Notes: generated from the sequence alone by a model not told the origin. A stretch of DNA of 64,000 nucleotides from Sphingopyxis fribergensis (GCF_000803645.1 NZ_CP009122.1:472501-536500), one strand, 5' to 3'; counted from the first letter of the stretch, positions 1 through 8,781 are shown. Numbers and translations: made by a program.

Positions 1-421
1 CGCGCGAGCCGGTCGCGGCGAGGTCGCGCAGCCAGGCAAAGCTGTGCAGATAGTCGGCAAAGGTCGGCGCGACATTGAGCGCGGCGAAGTCGAGCTCGCC
101 GAGCGGCAGCTTTAACCCGCGGTGCAGGAAATGGCCCGCGCGGATCGCGGTGCCGGCGCGCGCGTCGCCCGGAACGGGATCGGTCGGAACACCTAGCAGC
201 TTGAGCGGGAAGCGTCCCTTCAGCCGCAATGCGTGGAGCGGCGTGCGCCAGGTCAGCCGCGTGATCGCGTTGGCGACCCGGTCGCCGAGCGAGAGGCCCT
301 TGTCGGCAGGGAGACGGATCAGGCGCTTGCCGGGCTCGATCGTGTCGTCGAGCGTCGCGGCATCGTCACCGGGATCGAGCGGCGGGTCGGCAGGGGCAGC
401 GGTCAACGGTCTCCCCTTCAT
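1..421 (-). CDS. Heparinase II/III family protein, N-terminal part (cut by window edge)
   Basis: Leftward gene whose first ~140 codons are visible; the rest lies beyond base 1. The translation contains the segments RLTWRTPLHALRLKG and LLGVPTDPVPGD, which I recognise from the N-terminal region of sphingomonad heparinase II/III-like proteins (putative polysaccharide lyases, often exported or membrane associated). The ATG at 421 lies three bases after the rpe stop, so the two are probably one transcript. A purine-rich AAGGGGAG sits between this ATG and an in-frame TTG at 406, so the TTG could be the true start. The catalytic region is out of view, so the substrate cannot be judged. Family assignment rests on recognition of the N-terminus only. 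Confidence 0.7.
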   Translation of the reverse strand, partial: MKGRPLTAAPADPPLDPGDDAATLDDTIEPGKRLIRLPADKGLSLGDRVANAITRLTWRTPLHALRLKGRFPLKLLGVPTDPVPGDARAGTAIRAGHFLHRGLKLPLGELDFAALNVAPTFADYLHSFAWLRDLAATGSR

Positions 422-424
422 CGA

Positions 425-1096
425 TCAGGCGCCGCGCAGCCGCCGGATATTGTCGGCGTAAGCGTCGGGTCCGCCCTTGAAGGTCGCGGTGCCCGCAACG
501 AGCACATCGGCGCCCGCAGCGATCGCCAGCGGGGCGGTGCCCGCGTCGATGCCGCCATCGACCTCCAGCCGGATATCGCGGCCGGTCTTGTCGATCATCT
601 TGCGGACCGCCTCGATCTTGCGCAGCTGGCTGGTGATGAAGCTCTGACCGCCGAAACCCGGATTGACGCTCATGATCAGCACCAGGTCGATGTCGTCGAT
701 CAGATAGTCGAGCATCTTCGCCGGCGTCGCCGGGTTGAGCGACACGCCCGCCTGTTTGCCCAGCGACTTGATGTGCTGGACGGTGCGGTGGATATGCGGC
801 CCGGCTTCGGGATGGACGGTGATGATGTCGGCGCCCGCTGCGGCAAAGGCGTCGAGGAAATGATCGACCGGCGAGATCATCAGATGCACGTCGAAGGGCA
901 GGGTCGAGTGTGGGCGCAAGGCCTTCACCACCGCCGGGCCGATCGTCAGATTGGGGACATAATGGCCGTCCATCACGTCGATATGGACCCAGTCGGCGCC
1001 CGCAGTCTCGATCGCGCGCACTTCCTCGCCCAGCTTCGCGAAATCGGCGCTCAGGATCGAAGGGGCGATACGGACGGGAGATGGCGCGGCGGTCAT
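425..1096 (-). CDS. rpe: Ribulose-phosphate 3-epimerase
   Basis: Interconverts ribulose-5-phosphate and xylulose-5-phosphate in the pentose phosphate pathway (cytosol, metal-dependent TIM barrel). The 223-residue protein has the expected length. It shows [17 protein letters not shown] near residue 9, the metal/catalytic segment [17 protein letters not shown] around 38-54 with the first catalytic Asp at about 40, the flexible loop [10 protein letters not shown], and the second catalytic segment LEVDGGI around 180. The heparinase-type gene follows three bases after the stop. Nothing unusual. Confidence 0.97.
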   Translation of the reverse strand: MTAAPSPVRIAPSILSADFAKLGEEVRAIETAGADWVHIDVMDGHYVPNLTIGPAVVKALRPHSTLPFDVHLMISPVDHFLDAFAAAGADIITVHPEAGPHIHRTVQHIKSLGKQAGVSLNPATPAKMLDYLIDDIDLVLIMSVNPGFGGQSFITSQLRKIEAVRKMIDKTGRDIRLEVDGGIDAGTAPLAIAAGADVLVAGTATFKGGPDAYADNIRRLRGA

Positions 1097-1183
1097 GGAC
1101 CGGCCTTAACCATCAAGCGAGTCGGGGGCAAGCGGGGCGGAGGCGCTATTTATGCCTTCGCTGCGAATTATAAACTGCCGTGT

Positions 1184-1264
1184 CGCCGCGAAGGCGGGGA
1201 CCCATCTTCTGCCCGTGCTCAATTGCGCCTTCCGGAGATGGGCCCCCGCCTTCGCGGGGGTGCG
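1184..1264. repeat. REP-like inverted repeat pair
   Basis: Two imperfect copies of a hairpin core (CGCGAAGGCGGGGACCCAT and, inverted, ATGGGCCCCCGCCTTCGCGG) face each other about 35 bases apart in the gap between rpe and the small membrane protein gene. The same core, with AAAGC in the loop, occurs at 2771-2849. It is a dispersed intergenic palindrome of the REP/BIME kind. Confidence 0.7.
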
Positions 1265-1284
1265 CCTATGTAGGGTTGGATAAG

Positions 1285-1527
1285 CTATCGCCAGCGCCAG
1301 CCGCCCTCGGTCTTGGCGCGATAGATCGGCATCGGGGCGAGCGCCCCGAGTATAACCGCGATCGTCATCGCCACCGGCCGACCCTGAAGCGCGACGGCCA
1401 GCCCGGCGATCATCGCGATGTGCAGCGCCAGGAAAAACCAGCCTTCCCAGACGAACGGCAGGCCGGTCCCATAACCGCGGCGCTTGGCGCGAAACCAGGA
1501 ACTCTTTCGCATGAACAGGTGCAGCAT
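1285..1527 (-). CDS. Small membrane protein of unknown function
   Basis: An 80-residue protein with a basic N-terminus (MRKSSWFRAKRRG), one or two hydrophobic stretches (about residues 30-46 and 51-67) and a basic tail, consistent with a small inner-membrane protein. It begins one base after the stop of the ribbon-helix-helix gene upstream, so the SPFH, RHH and this gene probably form one operon. I do not recognise a family. Confidence 0.6.
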   Translation of the reverse strand: MLHLFMRKSSWFRAKRRGYGTGLPFVWEGWFFLALHIAMIAGLAVALQGRPVAMTIAVILGALAPMPIYRAKTEGGWRWR

Positions 1528-1528
1528 A

Positions 1529-1732
1529 TCAGCCTTCCTCTTTCGGTGGCCGACCGCGCTTCGCGGGAACCGGTGTTTTGACGCTTACGCCGCGCCGCCC
1601 CAGCGCCTCGCGCAACAACATCTCGATCTCGGCATTGGCGCTGCGCAGTTCCGCGGCCGCCATCCGCTCGATCGCCGCATAGAGCGCGGGATCGAGACGG
1701 AGGGCAAAGGCTTTTTTCGACGATGCAGCCAC
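1529..1732 (-). CDS. Arc/MetJ-type ribbon-helix-helix DNA-binding protein
   Basis: A 67-residue basic protein. Residues 7-48 (AFALRLDPALYAAIERM, then SANAEIEMLLREAL) fit the strand-helix-helix pattern of Arc-type ribbon-helix-helix repressors. The C-terminal tail is basic and Pro-rich (PAKRGRPPKEE). It starts 9 bases after the SPFH gene stop and is followed immediately by a small membrane protein gene. No toxin-like partner is seen. An autoregulator of this operon is a reasonable guess, because an inverted repeat (2664-2691) lies just upstream of the first gene. Confidence 0.75.
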   Translation of the reverse strand: MAASSKKAFALRLDPALYAAIERMAAAELRSANAEIEMLLREALGRRGVSVKTPVPAKRGRPPKEEG

Positions 1733-1741
1733 CGGGCGAAC

Positions 1742-2644
1742 TCAGTAAAGCGACCCGGCGTTCACCACCGGCTGCGTGTCGCGCTCGCCGCACAGCACGA
1801 CCATCAGGTTCGACACCATCGCCGCCTTGCGCTCGTCGTCGAGCTCGACGACGCCCTTTTCGGACAGCAGGTTCAGTGCCATCTCGACCATCGTCACCGC
1901 GCCCTCGACCAGCTTCTTGCGCGCCGAAATCACCGCCTCGGCCTGCTGGCGGCGGAGCATCGCACCGGCGATTTCCTGCGCATAGGCAAGGTGCGTCAGC
2001 CCGCATTCGTCGACGGTGATCCCCGCTACGCTCAGCCGTTCGATCAGCGCCTTGCGCAGTTCGACCCCGACCTCGTCATGGTTGCCGCGCAGCGTGATTT
2101 CCTGATGCTCGATATCGTCATAGGGATAGCGCGAGCCGATCGAGCGCACCGCGGCCTCGATCTGCGCCATCACGAATTCCTTGTAATCGTCGACGTCGAA
2201 CAGCGCCTGCGCGGTGTCGGTGACGCGCCACACGACCTGCGCCGCCATCTCGATCGGGTTGCCGCGCAGGTCGTTGACCTTGATCTTGTCGGAAATGACG
2301 TTGTTCGCGCGCACCGCGATCTTCTTGCGCGACAGCCACGGCAGCACCCAGCGCAGCCCGCTTTCACGGTCGGTACCCTTATAAGCGCCGAACAGCTGGA
2401 TCGCCGCGGCCTCATTGGGGTTGATCAGGTAGAAGCCGCAAAGGATCAGCGAGCCGGCCACCGCGCTCCCCGCCACGACGGCCCATTTCCACGCGACCTG
2501 AATGTCGGCATTGGCGTTGGTAATCGCCGCCCACGCGGCAACCCCCAGCAGCAGCAGCCAGATGAACAGCATCAAATAACCGCTCTGCGTCAGTGCCCGC
2601 GTCTCCCGGCTGCGGTTCAGCGCCGGTGTTGCTCCCTCGACCAT
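1742..2644 (-). CDS. SPFH/Band-7 domain membrane protein
   Basis: A 300-residue protein. Two hydrophobic segments lie near the N-terminus (about residues 23-42 and 54-72), followed by an SPFH (stomatin/prohibitin/flotillin) domain from about 74 to 260, containing [19 protein letters not shown], then V-L-P-W and a long helical part ([20 protein letters not shown]). SPFH proteins form large oligomeric membrane assemblies; no specific role can be assigned here. The ATG is preceded by GGAGGG at good spacing. It is the first gene of an apparent operon with an Arc-type regulator, with an AT-rich inverted repeat just upstream. Confidence 0.88.
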   Translation of the reverse strand: MVEGATPALNRSRETRALTQSGYLMLFIWLLLLGVAAWAAITNANADIQVAWKWAVVAGSAVAGSLILCGFYLINPNEAAAIQLFGAYKGTDRESGLRWVLPWLSRKKIAVRANNVISDKIKVNDLRGNPIEMAAQVVWRVTDTAQALFDVDDYKEFVMAQIEAAVRSIGSRYPYDDIEHQEITLRGNHDEVGVELRKALIERLSVAGITVDECGLTHLAYAQEIAGAMLRRQQAEAVISARKKLVEGAVTMVEMALNLLSEKGVVELDDERKAAMVSNLMVVLCGERDTQPVVNAGSLY

Positions 2645-2663
2645 GTTGCCCTCCGAATCATTT

Positions 2664-2691
2664 GATATAAAGATGATACCATATTTATATC
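2664..2691. promoter_or_regulatory. AT-rich inverted repeat upstream of the SPFH-RHH operon
   Basis: GATATAAA (2664-2671) and TTTATATC (2684-2691) are perfect 8-base arms with a 12-base spacer, 20-47 bases upstream of the SPFH start codon. The stretch is strikingly AT-rich against its surroundings. It could be an operator for the Arc-type protein in the same operon, or a promoter element; neither is shown. Confidence 0.5.
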
Positions 2692-2770
2692 GAATCGGGC
2701 GGCGGTCAATCGGGATTTCGTGGCGATTGCGGAGGACGGCTTAGGGGTGGGAAGCTGCCACCCCCATTTT

Positions 2771-3262
2771 CGTCATCCCCGCGAAAGCGGGGACCCAGAG
2801 CGTCCGTCGGCTGGCCTAGCCTTGGGTTCCCGCTTTCGCGGGAATGACGAAGTATTAGAAGCGGGCGTCCGCTTCCGGCCGTTCCCAGCCCTTCGTCATC
2901 CCGGACTTGATCCGGGATCCACTGCAGTGCTGAGGTCATGGACCCCGGATCAAGTCCGGCGTGACGATAATGGGCATATCCTCCCTGTCGCGAAGCGATG
3001 GGGAGGGGGACCGCCGCCGCAGGCGGGGGTGGAGGGGCCGCGGCGGTCGCGTCATCGTCCCTCCGTCAGCGCGGCGCCAAAGGCGCAGTTTATCCTGAGC
3101 GCCTGCAAGGCAGTCGAAGGGCGCTGCCACCTCCCCATGGCTGCGCCACAGGGAGGATCAATGACCGAAATCGGCCGTTCCCAGCCCTTCGTCATCCCGG
3201 ACTTGATCCGGGATCCATCGCGGCGCCGAAGTCATGGACCCCGGATCAAGTCCGGGATGACG
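2771..3262. repeat. Cluster of REP/BIME-like palindromes, one type duplicated
   Basis: The 700-base gap between the SPFH operon and the gene at 3344 has no convincing gene. It holds a facing pair of CGTCATCCCCGCGAAAGCGG elements (2771-2796 and 2824-2849). Two copies of a second type (2894-2966 and 3190-3262) are built as CGTCATCCCGGACTTGATCC facing its inverse. Between them is GC-rich palindromic material with CCTCCC and GGGAGG motifs. The two copies of the second type share their left flank (GGCCGTTCCCAGCCCTT), which points to a local duplication. A third copy lies at 21112-21184. Confidence 0.8.
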
Positions 3263-3343
3263 ATGTACGGATGATCCGCCCTGTTGCGGACGACAGCCGA
3301 TTTCGGTTGAAGTGCGAAACCGCGCAGCTAGTTTCGAACGCCC

Positions 3344-4174
3344 ATGACAAATCTTCTTCTGCTTGCTCTATCGGCCGCCGCCGCGGTTGCCCCCGCGGAC
3401 AATGGCGGTGCGCCGCAGCAAGGGCTGCTCCCGTCATCGCCTTGGAATGTCGACTATGCCGAGGCCGAATGCAGGCTTTCCAGGACATTCGGTGCCGGCG
3501 CCGACGGCTACACCCTTCGGATCATCCGGGGAGCGAATTTGAAGGGCGTGCAATATGTCGTCGCGGGACAGTCGCTTAAAATAAGAGACTGGAATCATAG
3601 CGGCACGCTCGGACTTCGGCCCGGCGAGCGCGCGTATAAATTAATGGTGGCGTGGTATCGTCTTCCTACAGGCGAATCGGCATTTCAGCTCTTGGCGGAC
3701 GATGCGCTCAGGCCCGATGAAATCGCGTCGACGCGTGGGCTTGTCATGGAATTTGATGGCGCAGAACCGCTGGTGTTCGCCGTCGGCAATCTCGAAAAAC
3801 CGCTCGCTGCGCTTGCTTCTTGCTACGATGACCTGTTGACTGGCTGGGGTATCGACCCTGCCGATATTCGCAATCTCAAGACCGCACCCGACCCCCTCGA
3901 TCTTCACACCTGGCATTTATACGATGATGCTTGGATCGGAAAAGCGGAGAAAGGCAAAATCTGGATGTCCGTCCGTTTGGACGTGAGCGAGACCGGTAAA
4001 GCCGTTGGGTGCCATACGTTAAGTCCAAGCGGGTCCGCCGAAGTGGACACAAAGGTCTGCGTGCTGTCTGTCAAAAACGCGCGTTTTAAACCCGCAATCT
4101 CAACGGCCGGGGACAAGGTCAAAGCACCATTCATCCTGAAAATACAGATACGTGAGCAGCCCGCCACGCGTTAG
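3344..4174 (+). CDS. Secreted protein with TonB C-terminal-like domain
   Basis: A 276-residue protein with a short N-terminal hydrophobic leader (MTNLLLLALSAAAAVAPA) consistent with a signal peptide. The middle region is unassigned. The last ~65 residues follow the TonB C-terminal pattern: VRLDVSETGKAVGCHTL, then SGSAEVDTKVCVLSVKNARF and KPAIS. It has no TonB-type transmembrane anchor or Pro-rich spacer beyond the leader, so it is not a standard TonB. The gene is visibly more AT-rich than its neighbours, with more ATA, TTA and AAA codons, and sits next to a repeat block, which suggests later acquisition. A protein of the same layout is coded in the prophage (56855-57703). Function unknown. 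Confidence 0.65.
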   Translation: MTNLLLLALSAAAAVAPADNGGAPQQGLLPSSPWNVDYAEAECRLSRTFGAGADGYTLRIIRGANLKGVQYVVAGQSLKIRDWNHSGTLGLRPGERAYKLMVAWYRLPTGESAFQLLADDALRPDEIASTRGLVMEFDGAEPLVFAVGNLEKPLAALASCYDDLLTGWGIDPADIRNLKTAPDPLDLHTWHLYDDAWIGKAEKGKIWMSVRLDVSETGKAVGCHTLSPSGSAEVDTKVCVLSVKNARFKPAISTAGDKVKAPFILKIQIREQPATR

Positions 4175-4218
4175 CGGCGCGCGCTGATCCCCTCCCGGGA
4201 TCGCAACCGCTTCCAAAA

Positions 4219-4244
4219 CAAAGGGGGCGAAATCGCCCCCTTTG
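4219..4244. terminator. Bidirectional terminator hairpin
   Basis: A perfect 12-base stem (CAAAGGGGGCGA, paired with TCGCCCCCTTTG) with a two-base centre lies between the convergent secreted-protein and M3-peptidase genes. It is flanked by A-rich sequence on the left, so it suits termination for the leftward transcript in particular. Confidence 0.75.
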
Positions 4245-4264
4245 CCTCCCCGGTGGATTGCGCC

Positions 4265-6445
4265 TTACTCCGTCGGAAAACCGCGCTTCTTAAGCAGCGC
4301 CTTCACATCGGGATCGCGGCCGCGGAAGGCGCGATACGCCTCGGCGCGGTCGGTTTCGTTGCCGGTCATCAACAGGATCGTGCGGAACTTGTCGGCGACC
4401 GTGCGATCCCACGGCCCGCCTGCTTCGGTGAACGCCGCCCAGGTGTCGGCGTCCATCGTTTCGGACCACAGATAGCTGTAATAGCCCGCCGAATAGGCGT
4501 CGCTGCTGAACAGGTGGCCGAACTGCGGCAGGCGGTGGCGCATGACGATTTCCTTCGGCATGCCCATTTCGGCGAGCGTCTCGCGCTCGAACTTGTCGAC
4601 GTCGGTCACTGGCACCTTGCGGTCGTGGATCTTCATGTCGACGATCGCGCTCGACAGATATTCGACCGTCTCGAACCCCTGGTTGAACTTGTTCGACGCG
4701 AGGATCTTGTCGACCAGCGCTTGGGGCATCGGCTCACCCGTCTTGTAGTGCGTCGCATATTTCGACAGCACTTCGGGGGTCATCAGCCAATTCTCGTTCA
4801 CCTGGCTCGGGAATTCGACGAAATCGCGCGGCACCCCGGCGAGCGCGGGATAGTTGATGTGCTGCAGCAGATAATGGATGCCGTGGCCGAATTCGTGGAA
4901 CAAGGTCGTCGCGTCGTCGAGGCTGATCAGCGTCGGCTCGCCCTTCGCCGCTTCGGTGAAATTATTGTTGTTCGAGGCGAGCACGTTGCGTTCGCCGCCC
5001 AGCGTCTGCTGGCTGCGATAGGTCGTCATCCACGCGCCCGAACGTTTGCCGTCGCGCGCGAAATTGTCGAGATAGATCAGCCCGACATTCTCGTTCGTCT
5101 TGAGGTTATAGACTTCGAAGGTCTTCACCTTGGGATCGAAAACCGGGACAGTGCCGGTGTTTTCGCGGAAACCCAGGTCATAAAGCTGGCCTGCTGACCA
5201 GAACATCGCCTGCGTCAGCTTGTCGAGCTGAAGATAGGGCTTCACTTCGCTTTCATCGAGGTCGTATTTCGCCTTGCGGACCTTCTCCGAATAATAGCGG
5301 TAATCCCAGGGTTCGATCGTCAGCTTCGGACCCTTGCCGGCCTTCGCTTCGGCGTCGGCGATCGCCTGCATGTCGGCGACCTCTTCCTTCGCGCGCGCGA
5401 CCGCCGCGGGCCAGACCTTCATCATCAGGCCCATCGCATTTTCCGGCGTTTTCGCCATCGTGTCGGCCATGCGATAATTGGCGTGCGTCGCGAAGCCGAG
5501 CAATTCGGCGCGCTGCTGACGCAGTTTCAATATCTCGGCGATCGTCGCGTTCGTGTCGTTGGCGTCGCCATTGTCGCCGCGGCTGACGAAGGCCTTCCAA
5601 ACTTTTTCGCGCAGGGCGCGGTTGGTGGCGTTCTGCAGCACCGGCTGCGCCGACGAGCGGGTGTTCTTGATCGCCCATTGGCCGGGCTTGCCATTGGCTT
5701 CGGCGGCCGCGGCGAGCGAGGCGACGAAGCCGGCTTCGAGCCCGGCAAGCTCGGCCTTGTCGGTGACGAAGGTATAGAGCTTTTCGTCGCCGAGCAGCTT
5801 CGACGAGAAGCTCGAGAACAGGCCTTCCAGCTTGGCGTTCATCGCGACCAGCTTCGCCTTGTTTTCGGGCGACAGATTCGCGCCGTCGCGCACCATCTCG
5901 TCATAGCTGCGCTCGACGATGCGGATCTGCTGCGCGTTGAGCCCGCTCGAATTGCGCTTGTCGTACACCGCCTTGTAGCGCGCGAAGAGCTTCGGCTCGA
6001 GGAACAGCTCGGTATAGAAGGTGGAGATTTTTGGGCTCCACTCGGCATCGATCGCCTCGACGCGGTCGTTCGACTTGTTCGACGACTGCACGCCCCACAA
6101 GGCGAACAGCCGGTCGGCGGTGTCGCCTGCGAGCATCATCGGGACATGCGTATTCTCGAACGTCGGGGCTTGCGGGTTATCGATCACCGCCTGCACCTGC
6201 GCCTTGGTCTCGGCCATCGCCTTGGCAAAGGCGTCGGGGAACAGCTCGGGGTCCATCTTGTCCCACGGCGGCACCCCTTCGAACGGGCCGGTCCAGGGCG
6301 CGAGCATCGGGTTCTCGCCCGCGGGGGCGGCGGCGGCGGTCGGTTCGGCGGCGGTTGCGGTCATCTGGCTATAACCCATCATCATCGCAGTGGATGCAAG
6401 CAGGATCGACAAAGGACGGACAAAAGGGTGCGCGGTGCGCGACAT
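4265..6445 (-). CDS. M3 family metallopeptidase (peptidyl-dipeptidase Dcp type), exported
   Basis: A 726-residue zinc peptidase. HEFGH, the HExxH zinc motif of the M3 (thimet/Dcp) family, lies at about residue 515 in DDATTLFHEFGHGIHYLL. The C-terminal half also has the typical SAGYYSYLWSETMDAD segment. An N-terminal leader of about 30 residues, ending near ATAAEP, indicates export to the periplasm or envelope. The ATG at 6445 is chosen because AGGGAG lies 8 bases upstream; a TTG at 6451 is also in frame. Family members degrade short peptides, releasing C-terminal dipeptides. It is monocistronic, with its own terminator hairpin downstream. Confidence 0.92.
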   Translation of the reverse strand: MSRTAHPFVRPLSILLASTAMMMGYSQMTATAAEPTAAAAPAGENPMLAPWTGPFEGVPPWDKMDPELFPDAFAKAMAETKAQVQAVIDNPQAPTFENTHVPMMLAGDTADRLFALWGVQSSNKSNDRVEAIDAEWSPKISTFYTELFLEPKLFARYKAVYDKRNSSGLNAQQIRIVERSYDEMVRDGANLSPENKAKLVAMNAKLEGLFSSFSSKLLGDEKLYTFVTDKAELAGLEAGFVASLAAAAEANGKPGQWAIKNTRSSAQPVLQNATNRALREKVWKAFVSRGDNGDANDTNATIAEILKLRQQRAELLGFATHANYRMADTMAKTPENAMGLMMKVWPAAVARAKEEVADMQAIADAEAKAGKGPKLTIEPWDYRYYSEKVRKAKYDLDESEVKPYLQLDKLTQAMFWSAGQLYDLGFRENTGTVPVFDPKVKTFEVYNLKTNENVGLIYLDNFARDGKRSGAWMTTYRSQQTLGGERNVLASNNNNFTEAAKGEPTLISLDDATTLFHEFGHGIHYLLQHINYPALAGVPRDFVEFPSQVNENWLMTPEVLSKYATHYKTGEPMPQALVDKILASNKFNQGFETVEYLSSAIVDMKIHDRKVPVTDVDKFERETLAEMGMPKEIVMRHRLPQFGHLFSSDAYSAGYYSYLWSETMDADTWAAFTEAGGPWDRTVADKFRTILLMTGNETDRAEAYRAFRGRDPDVKALLKKRGFPTE

Positions 6446-6529
6446 CGACAAATCTCCCTGGGGAAAAGGTTTCGGACGAAACCTTGTTGGGAGCGGTTTA
6501 ATCAGATGTGACAGCGCGGTGCAAGCCGC

Positions 6530-7399
6530 TTAGGCGCCAAAATCCTGCTGGATCAGGCCAGGCACATCTACGCGGAAGCTGAAGATACCGCCCGCGTGCG
6601 GCTGGCCCAAGCGCTCGTCGTCGGTCAGATTCTTGCCCGCGCTGGTGACGAAGGCGGTCTTCAGGTCCGGCCCGCCGAACGCGATCATCGTCGGGCGCTG
6701 CACCGGCAGCTCGACCGTCTGGATGAGTTCGCCCGCGGGGGAGAAGCGTACGATGCGCCAGCCGTCCCACATCGCCGACCAGTAGCAGCCCTCGGCATCG
6801 ACCGCGGCGCCGTCGGGGCGGCCGTTTCCGAACTCGAACTGGTGGAAGGTCCGTTTGCCGCTGAGCGTGCCCGACGCGGGATCGGCGTCGTACGCGTCGA
6901 TGCGGTGCGTCGGCGTGTCGGCATGGTAAAAGGTACGGCCGTCGGGGCTGAAGGCGGCGCCATTGCTCGTCATCAGTCCGCCGATCATCGGCGTCAGCGT
7001 CGCATCGTGATCGACGCGATAGAGGGTGGCGTGCGGATTGGCCTTGTCGGCGGTCAGGCTGCCGATCCAGAGCCGGCCCGCGGCATCGACGCAGCCGTCG
7101 TTGAAGCGTTGATCGGGCAGACCCGCCAGCACGGGTTCGCCAAAGGGGCGCGGTGCGGCGCCCCAGGCGTCGATCAGCACGCAGCCGGTCTTGAGCGCGG
7201 CGATCAGTCCGCCGCCCGCGCGCGGGGCGACGCAGCCGACCGGGCCGTCGAGCTGCATAACCTCGTCGGTGCCGGTCGCGGGGTCGGTGCGGTGGATGCG
7301 GTGGGCATCGATATCGACCCAGTAAAGGCGGGACTCGGAGGCGCTCCAGCGCGGCGATTCGCCGAGCAGGGCTCCGGCATCGAGAAGAAGGTCGACCAT
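6530..7399 (-). CDS. SMP-30/gluconolactonase/LRE family protein
   Basis: A 289-residue beta-propeller lactonase-like protein. It opens with LLDAGALLGESPRWSA, where the ESPRW segment carries the conserved metal-binding Glu. RFNDGCVDAAGRLWIGSL and MTSNGAAFSPDGRTFYHAD supply the Asn/Asp metal ligands of the SMP-30 fold. The family hydrolyses sugar lactones, including gluconolactone; the substrate here is unknown. No sugar-catabolic neighbours help. It is divergent from the acyl-CoA dehydrogenase operon. Confidence 0.9.
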   Translation of the reverse strand: MVDLLLDAGALLGESPRWSASESRLYWVDIDAHRIHRTDPATGTDEVMQLDGPVGCVAPRAGGGLIAALKTGCVLIDAWGAAPRPFGEPVLAGLPDQRFNDGCVDAAGRLWIGSLTADKANPHATLYRVDHDATLTPMIGGLMTSNGAAFSPDGRTFYHADTPTHRIDAYDADPASGTLSGKRTFHQFEFGNGRPDGAAVDAEGCYWSAMWDGWRIVRFSPAGELIQTVELPVQRPTMIAFGGPDLKTAFVTSAGKNLTDDERLGQPHAGGIFSFRVDVPGLIQQDFGA

Positions 7400-7475
7400 C
7401 GCCCGCGCTTAGCCCGGCTTGCCCGCGTCGCGCCAGCGCCGAATTGCGGCCTTTCGTGCCGTAGCGGCATTTCTG

Positions 7476-7499
7476 CTTGACGTGCACGTAAACGTAAGG
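7476..7499 (+). promoter_or_regulatory. Candidate MerR-type promoter/operator for the acyl-CoA oxidation operon
   Basis: CTTGACGTGCACGTAAACGT followed by AAGG, with repeated ACGT steps, lies about 100 bases upstream of the dehydrogenase start. It resembles sites I recall in front of acyl-CoA dehydrogenase genes controlled by MerR-family regulators (LiuR type), with TTGACG as a possible -35. No regulator gene is adjacent. The assignment is from memory of motif shape only. Confidence 0.4.
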
Positions 7500-7595
7500 T
7501 CAGGTGCTTGGCGAAGCCGACGCGAAAGCGCGCGGCATTTTGGTGCGGCCGGCTCCCCGTTTGCGTTCGGCCGCGCACCGGGAAAAGGAATGTCT

Positions 7596-8750
7596 ATGTC
7601 GCTCGATAATCTGTCGCGCTCCGCCTACTCCGAAGACCATGAGGCGTTTCGCGCCACGGTGCGCCAGTTCCTCGAAAAGGAAATCGCGCCGAACGCGGCA
7701 AAATGGGCCGAGGACGGCATCGTGCCGAAGGATATCTGGCCGAAGGCGGGCGAGCTTGGCATGCTGTGCCCGACGGTGCCCGAGGAATATGGCGGGCTCG
7801 GGCTCGATTTCGGCTACAACGCGATCGTCGATGAAGAGAGCGCCTATTATGGCCGCGCGACGACGGGCTTCTCGCTCCAGTCGGATATCGTCACCTCCTA
7901 TATCGTCAAATATGGCAGCGAAGAGCAGAAGAAGTACTGGCTGCCCAAGATGGTCGCGGGCGAAGTGATCACCGCGATCGCGATGACCGAACCCGGCACC
8001 GGCAGCGACCTTCAGGGGATGCGCACGACCGCGAAAAAGGATGGCAATCATTATGTCATCAACGGCTCGAAAACCTATATCACCAACGGCCAGAACGCCG
8101 ACCTGATCCTCGTCTGCGTCAAGACCGACACCGAGGTTCAGCCGGCGTGGAAGGGCGTGTCGATCGTTCTCGTCGAGGCCGACCGCGAAGGCTATGAGCG
8201 CGGGCGCAACCTCGACAAGATCGGGCAGGACGAGGCCGATACGTCGGAAATGTTCTTCAACGACGTCCGGGTGCCGATCACCAACTGCCTTGGCGAAGAG
8301 GGCAAGGGCTTTATCTATCTGATGAGCGAGCTGCCGCAGGAACGCCTCTCGATTGCGGTGTCGGCGCAAGCGTCGGCGCAGCGCGCGTTCGACGACACGG
8401 TCGAGTTCACCCGCGATCGCAAGGCTTTCGGCAAGCCGATCCTCGATTTCCAGAATACGCGTTTCGTGCTCGCTGATTTGAAGACCAAGCTGCAGGTCGG
8501 CTGGGCGCATCTCGACTGGGCGCTGGCGCGGCATTTGAAGAAAGAACTGACCCCCGAGGAGGGCGCTGCGGCGAAGCTGTGGCACACCGAACTGCAATGG
8601 GAAGTGATGGACAAATGCCTCCAGCTGCACGGCGGCGCAGGCTATATGAACGAATATCCGATCGCCCGCGCCTGGCGCGCCGCGCGCGTGACCCGCATCT
8701 TTGGCGGCACGAACGAGATCATGAAGGAACTGATCGGGCGGAAGCTCTGA
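7596..8750 (+). CDS. Acyl-CoA dehydrogenase (long-chain/LCAD-like)
   Basis: Flavoprotein catalysing the first step of acyl-CoA beta-oxidation. The 384-residue protein has the full ACAD layout: N-terminal helical domain, middle beta domain with TAIAMTEPGTGSDLQG, and C-terminal helices ending FGGTNEIMKELIGRKL. The C-terminal segment reads GGTNE where medium-chain enzymes have the catalytic Glu (YEGT). The base is therefore probably the internal Glu used by LCAD and isovaleryl-CoA dehydrogenase types. AAAGGA lies 6 bases before the ATG at 7596; an ATG at 7590 is also in frame. It is the first gene of a four-gene fatty/branched acyl-CoA operon. Confidence 0.92.
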   Translation: MSLDNLSRSAYSEDHEAFRATVRQFLEKEIAPNAAKWAEDGIVPKDIWPKAGELGMLCPTVPEEYGGLGLDFGYNAIVDEESAYYGRATTGFSLQSDIVTSYIVKYGSEEQKKYWLPKMVAGEVITAIAMTEPGTGSDLQGMRTTAKKDGNHYVINGSKTYITNGQNADLILVCVKTDTEVQPAWKGVSIVLVEADREGYERGRNLDKIGQDEADTSEMFFNDVRVPITNCLGEEGKGFIYLMSELPQERLSIAVSAQASAQRAFDDTVEFTRDRKAFGKPILDFQNTRFVLADLKTKLQVGWAHLDWALARHLKKELTPEEGAAAKLWHTELQWEVMDKCLQLHGGAGYMNEYPIARAWRAARVTRIFGGTNEIMKELIGRKL

Positions 8751-8781
8751 TCGTTTGAAATCGCAGGAAAGGAATTCTCCC

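Noticed and set aside
1529..1732. Arc-type protein considered as antitoxin of a toxin-antitoxin pair
   Set aside because: The neighbouring small gene is a membrane protein without toxin features, and the upstream gene is an SPFH protein.
2771..3262. Repeat block considered as insertion-sequence ends
   Set aside because: There is no transposase frame between the inverted repeats and the units recur singly elsewhere in the window, as REP/BIME elements do.
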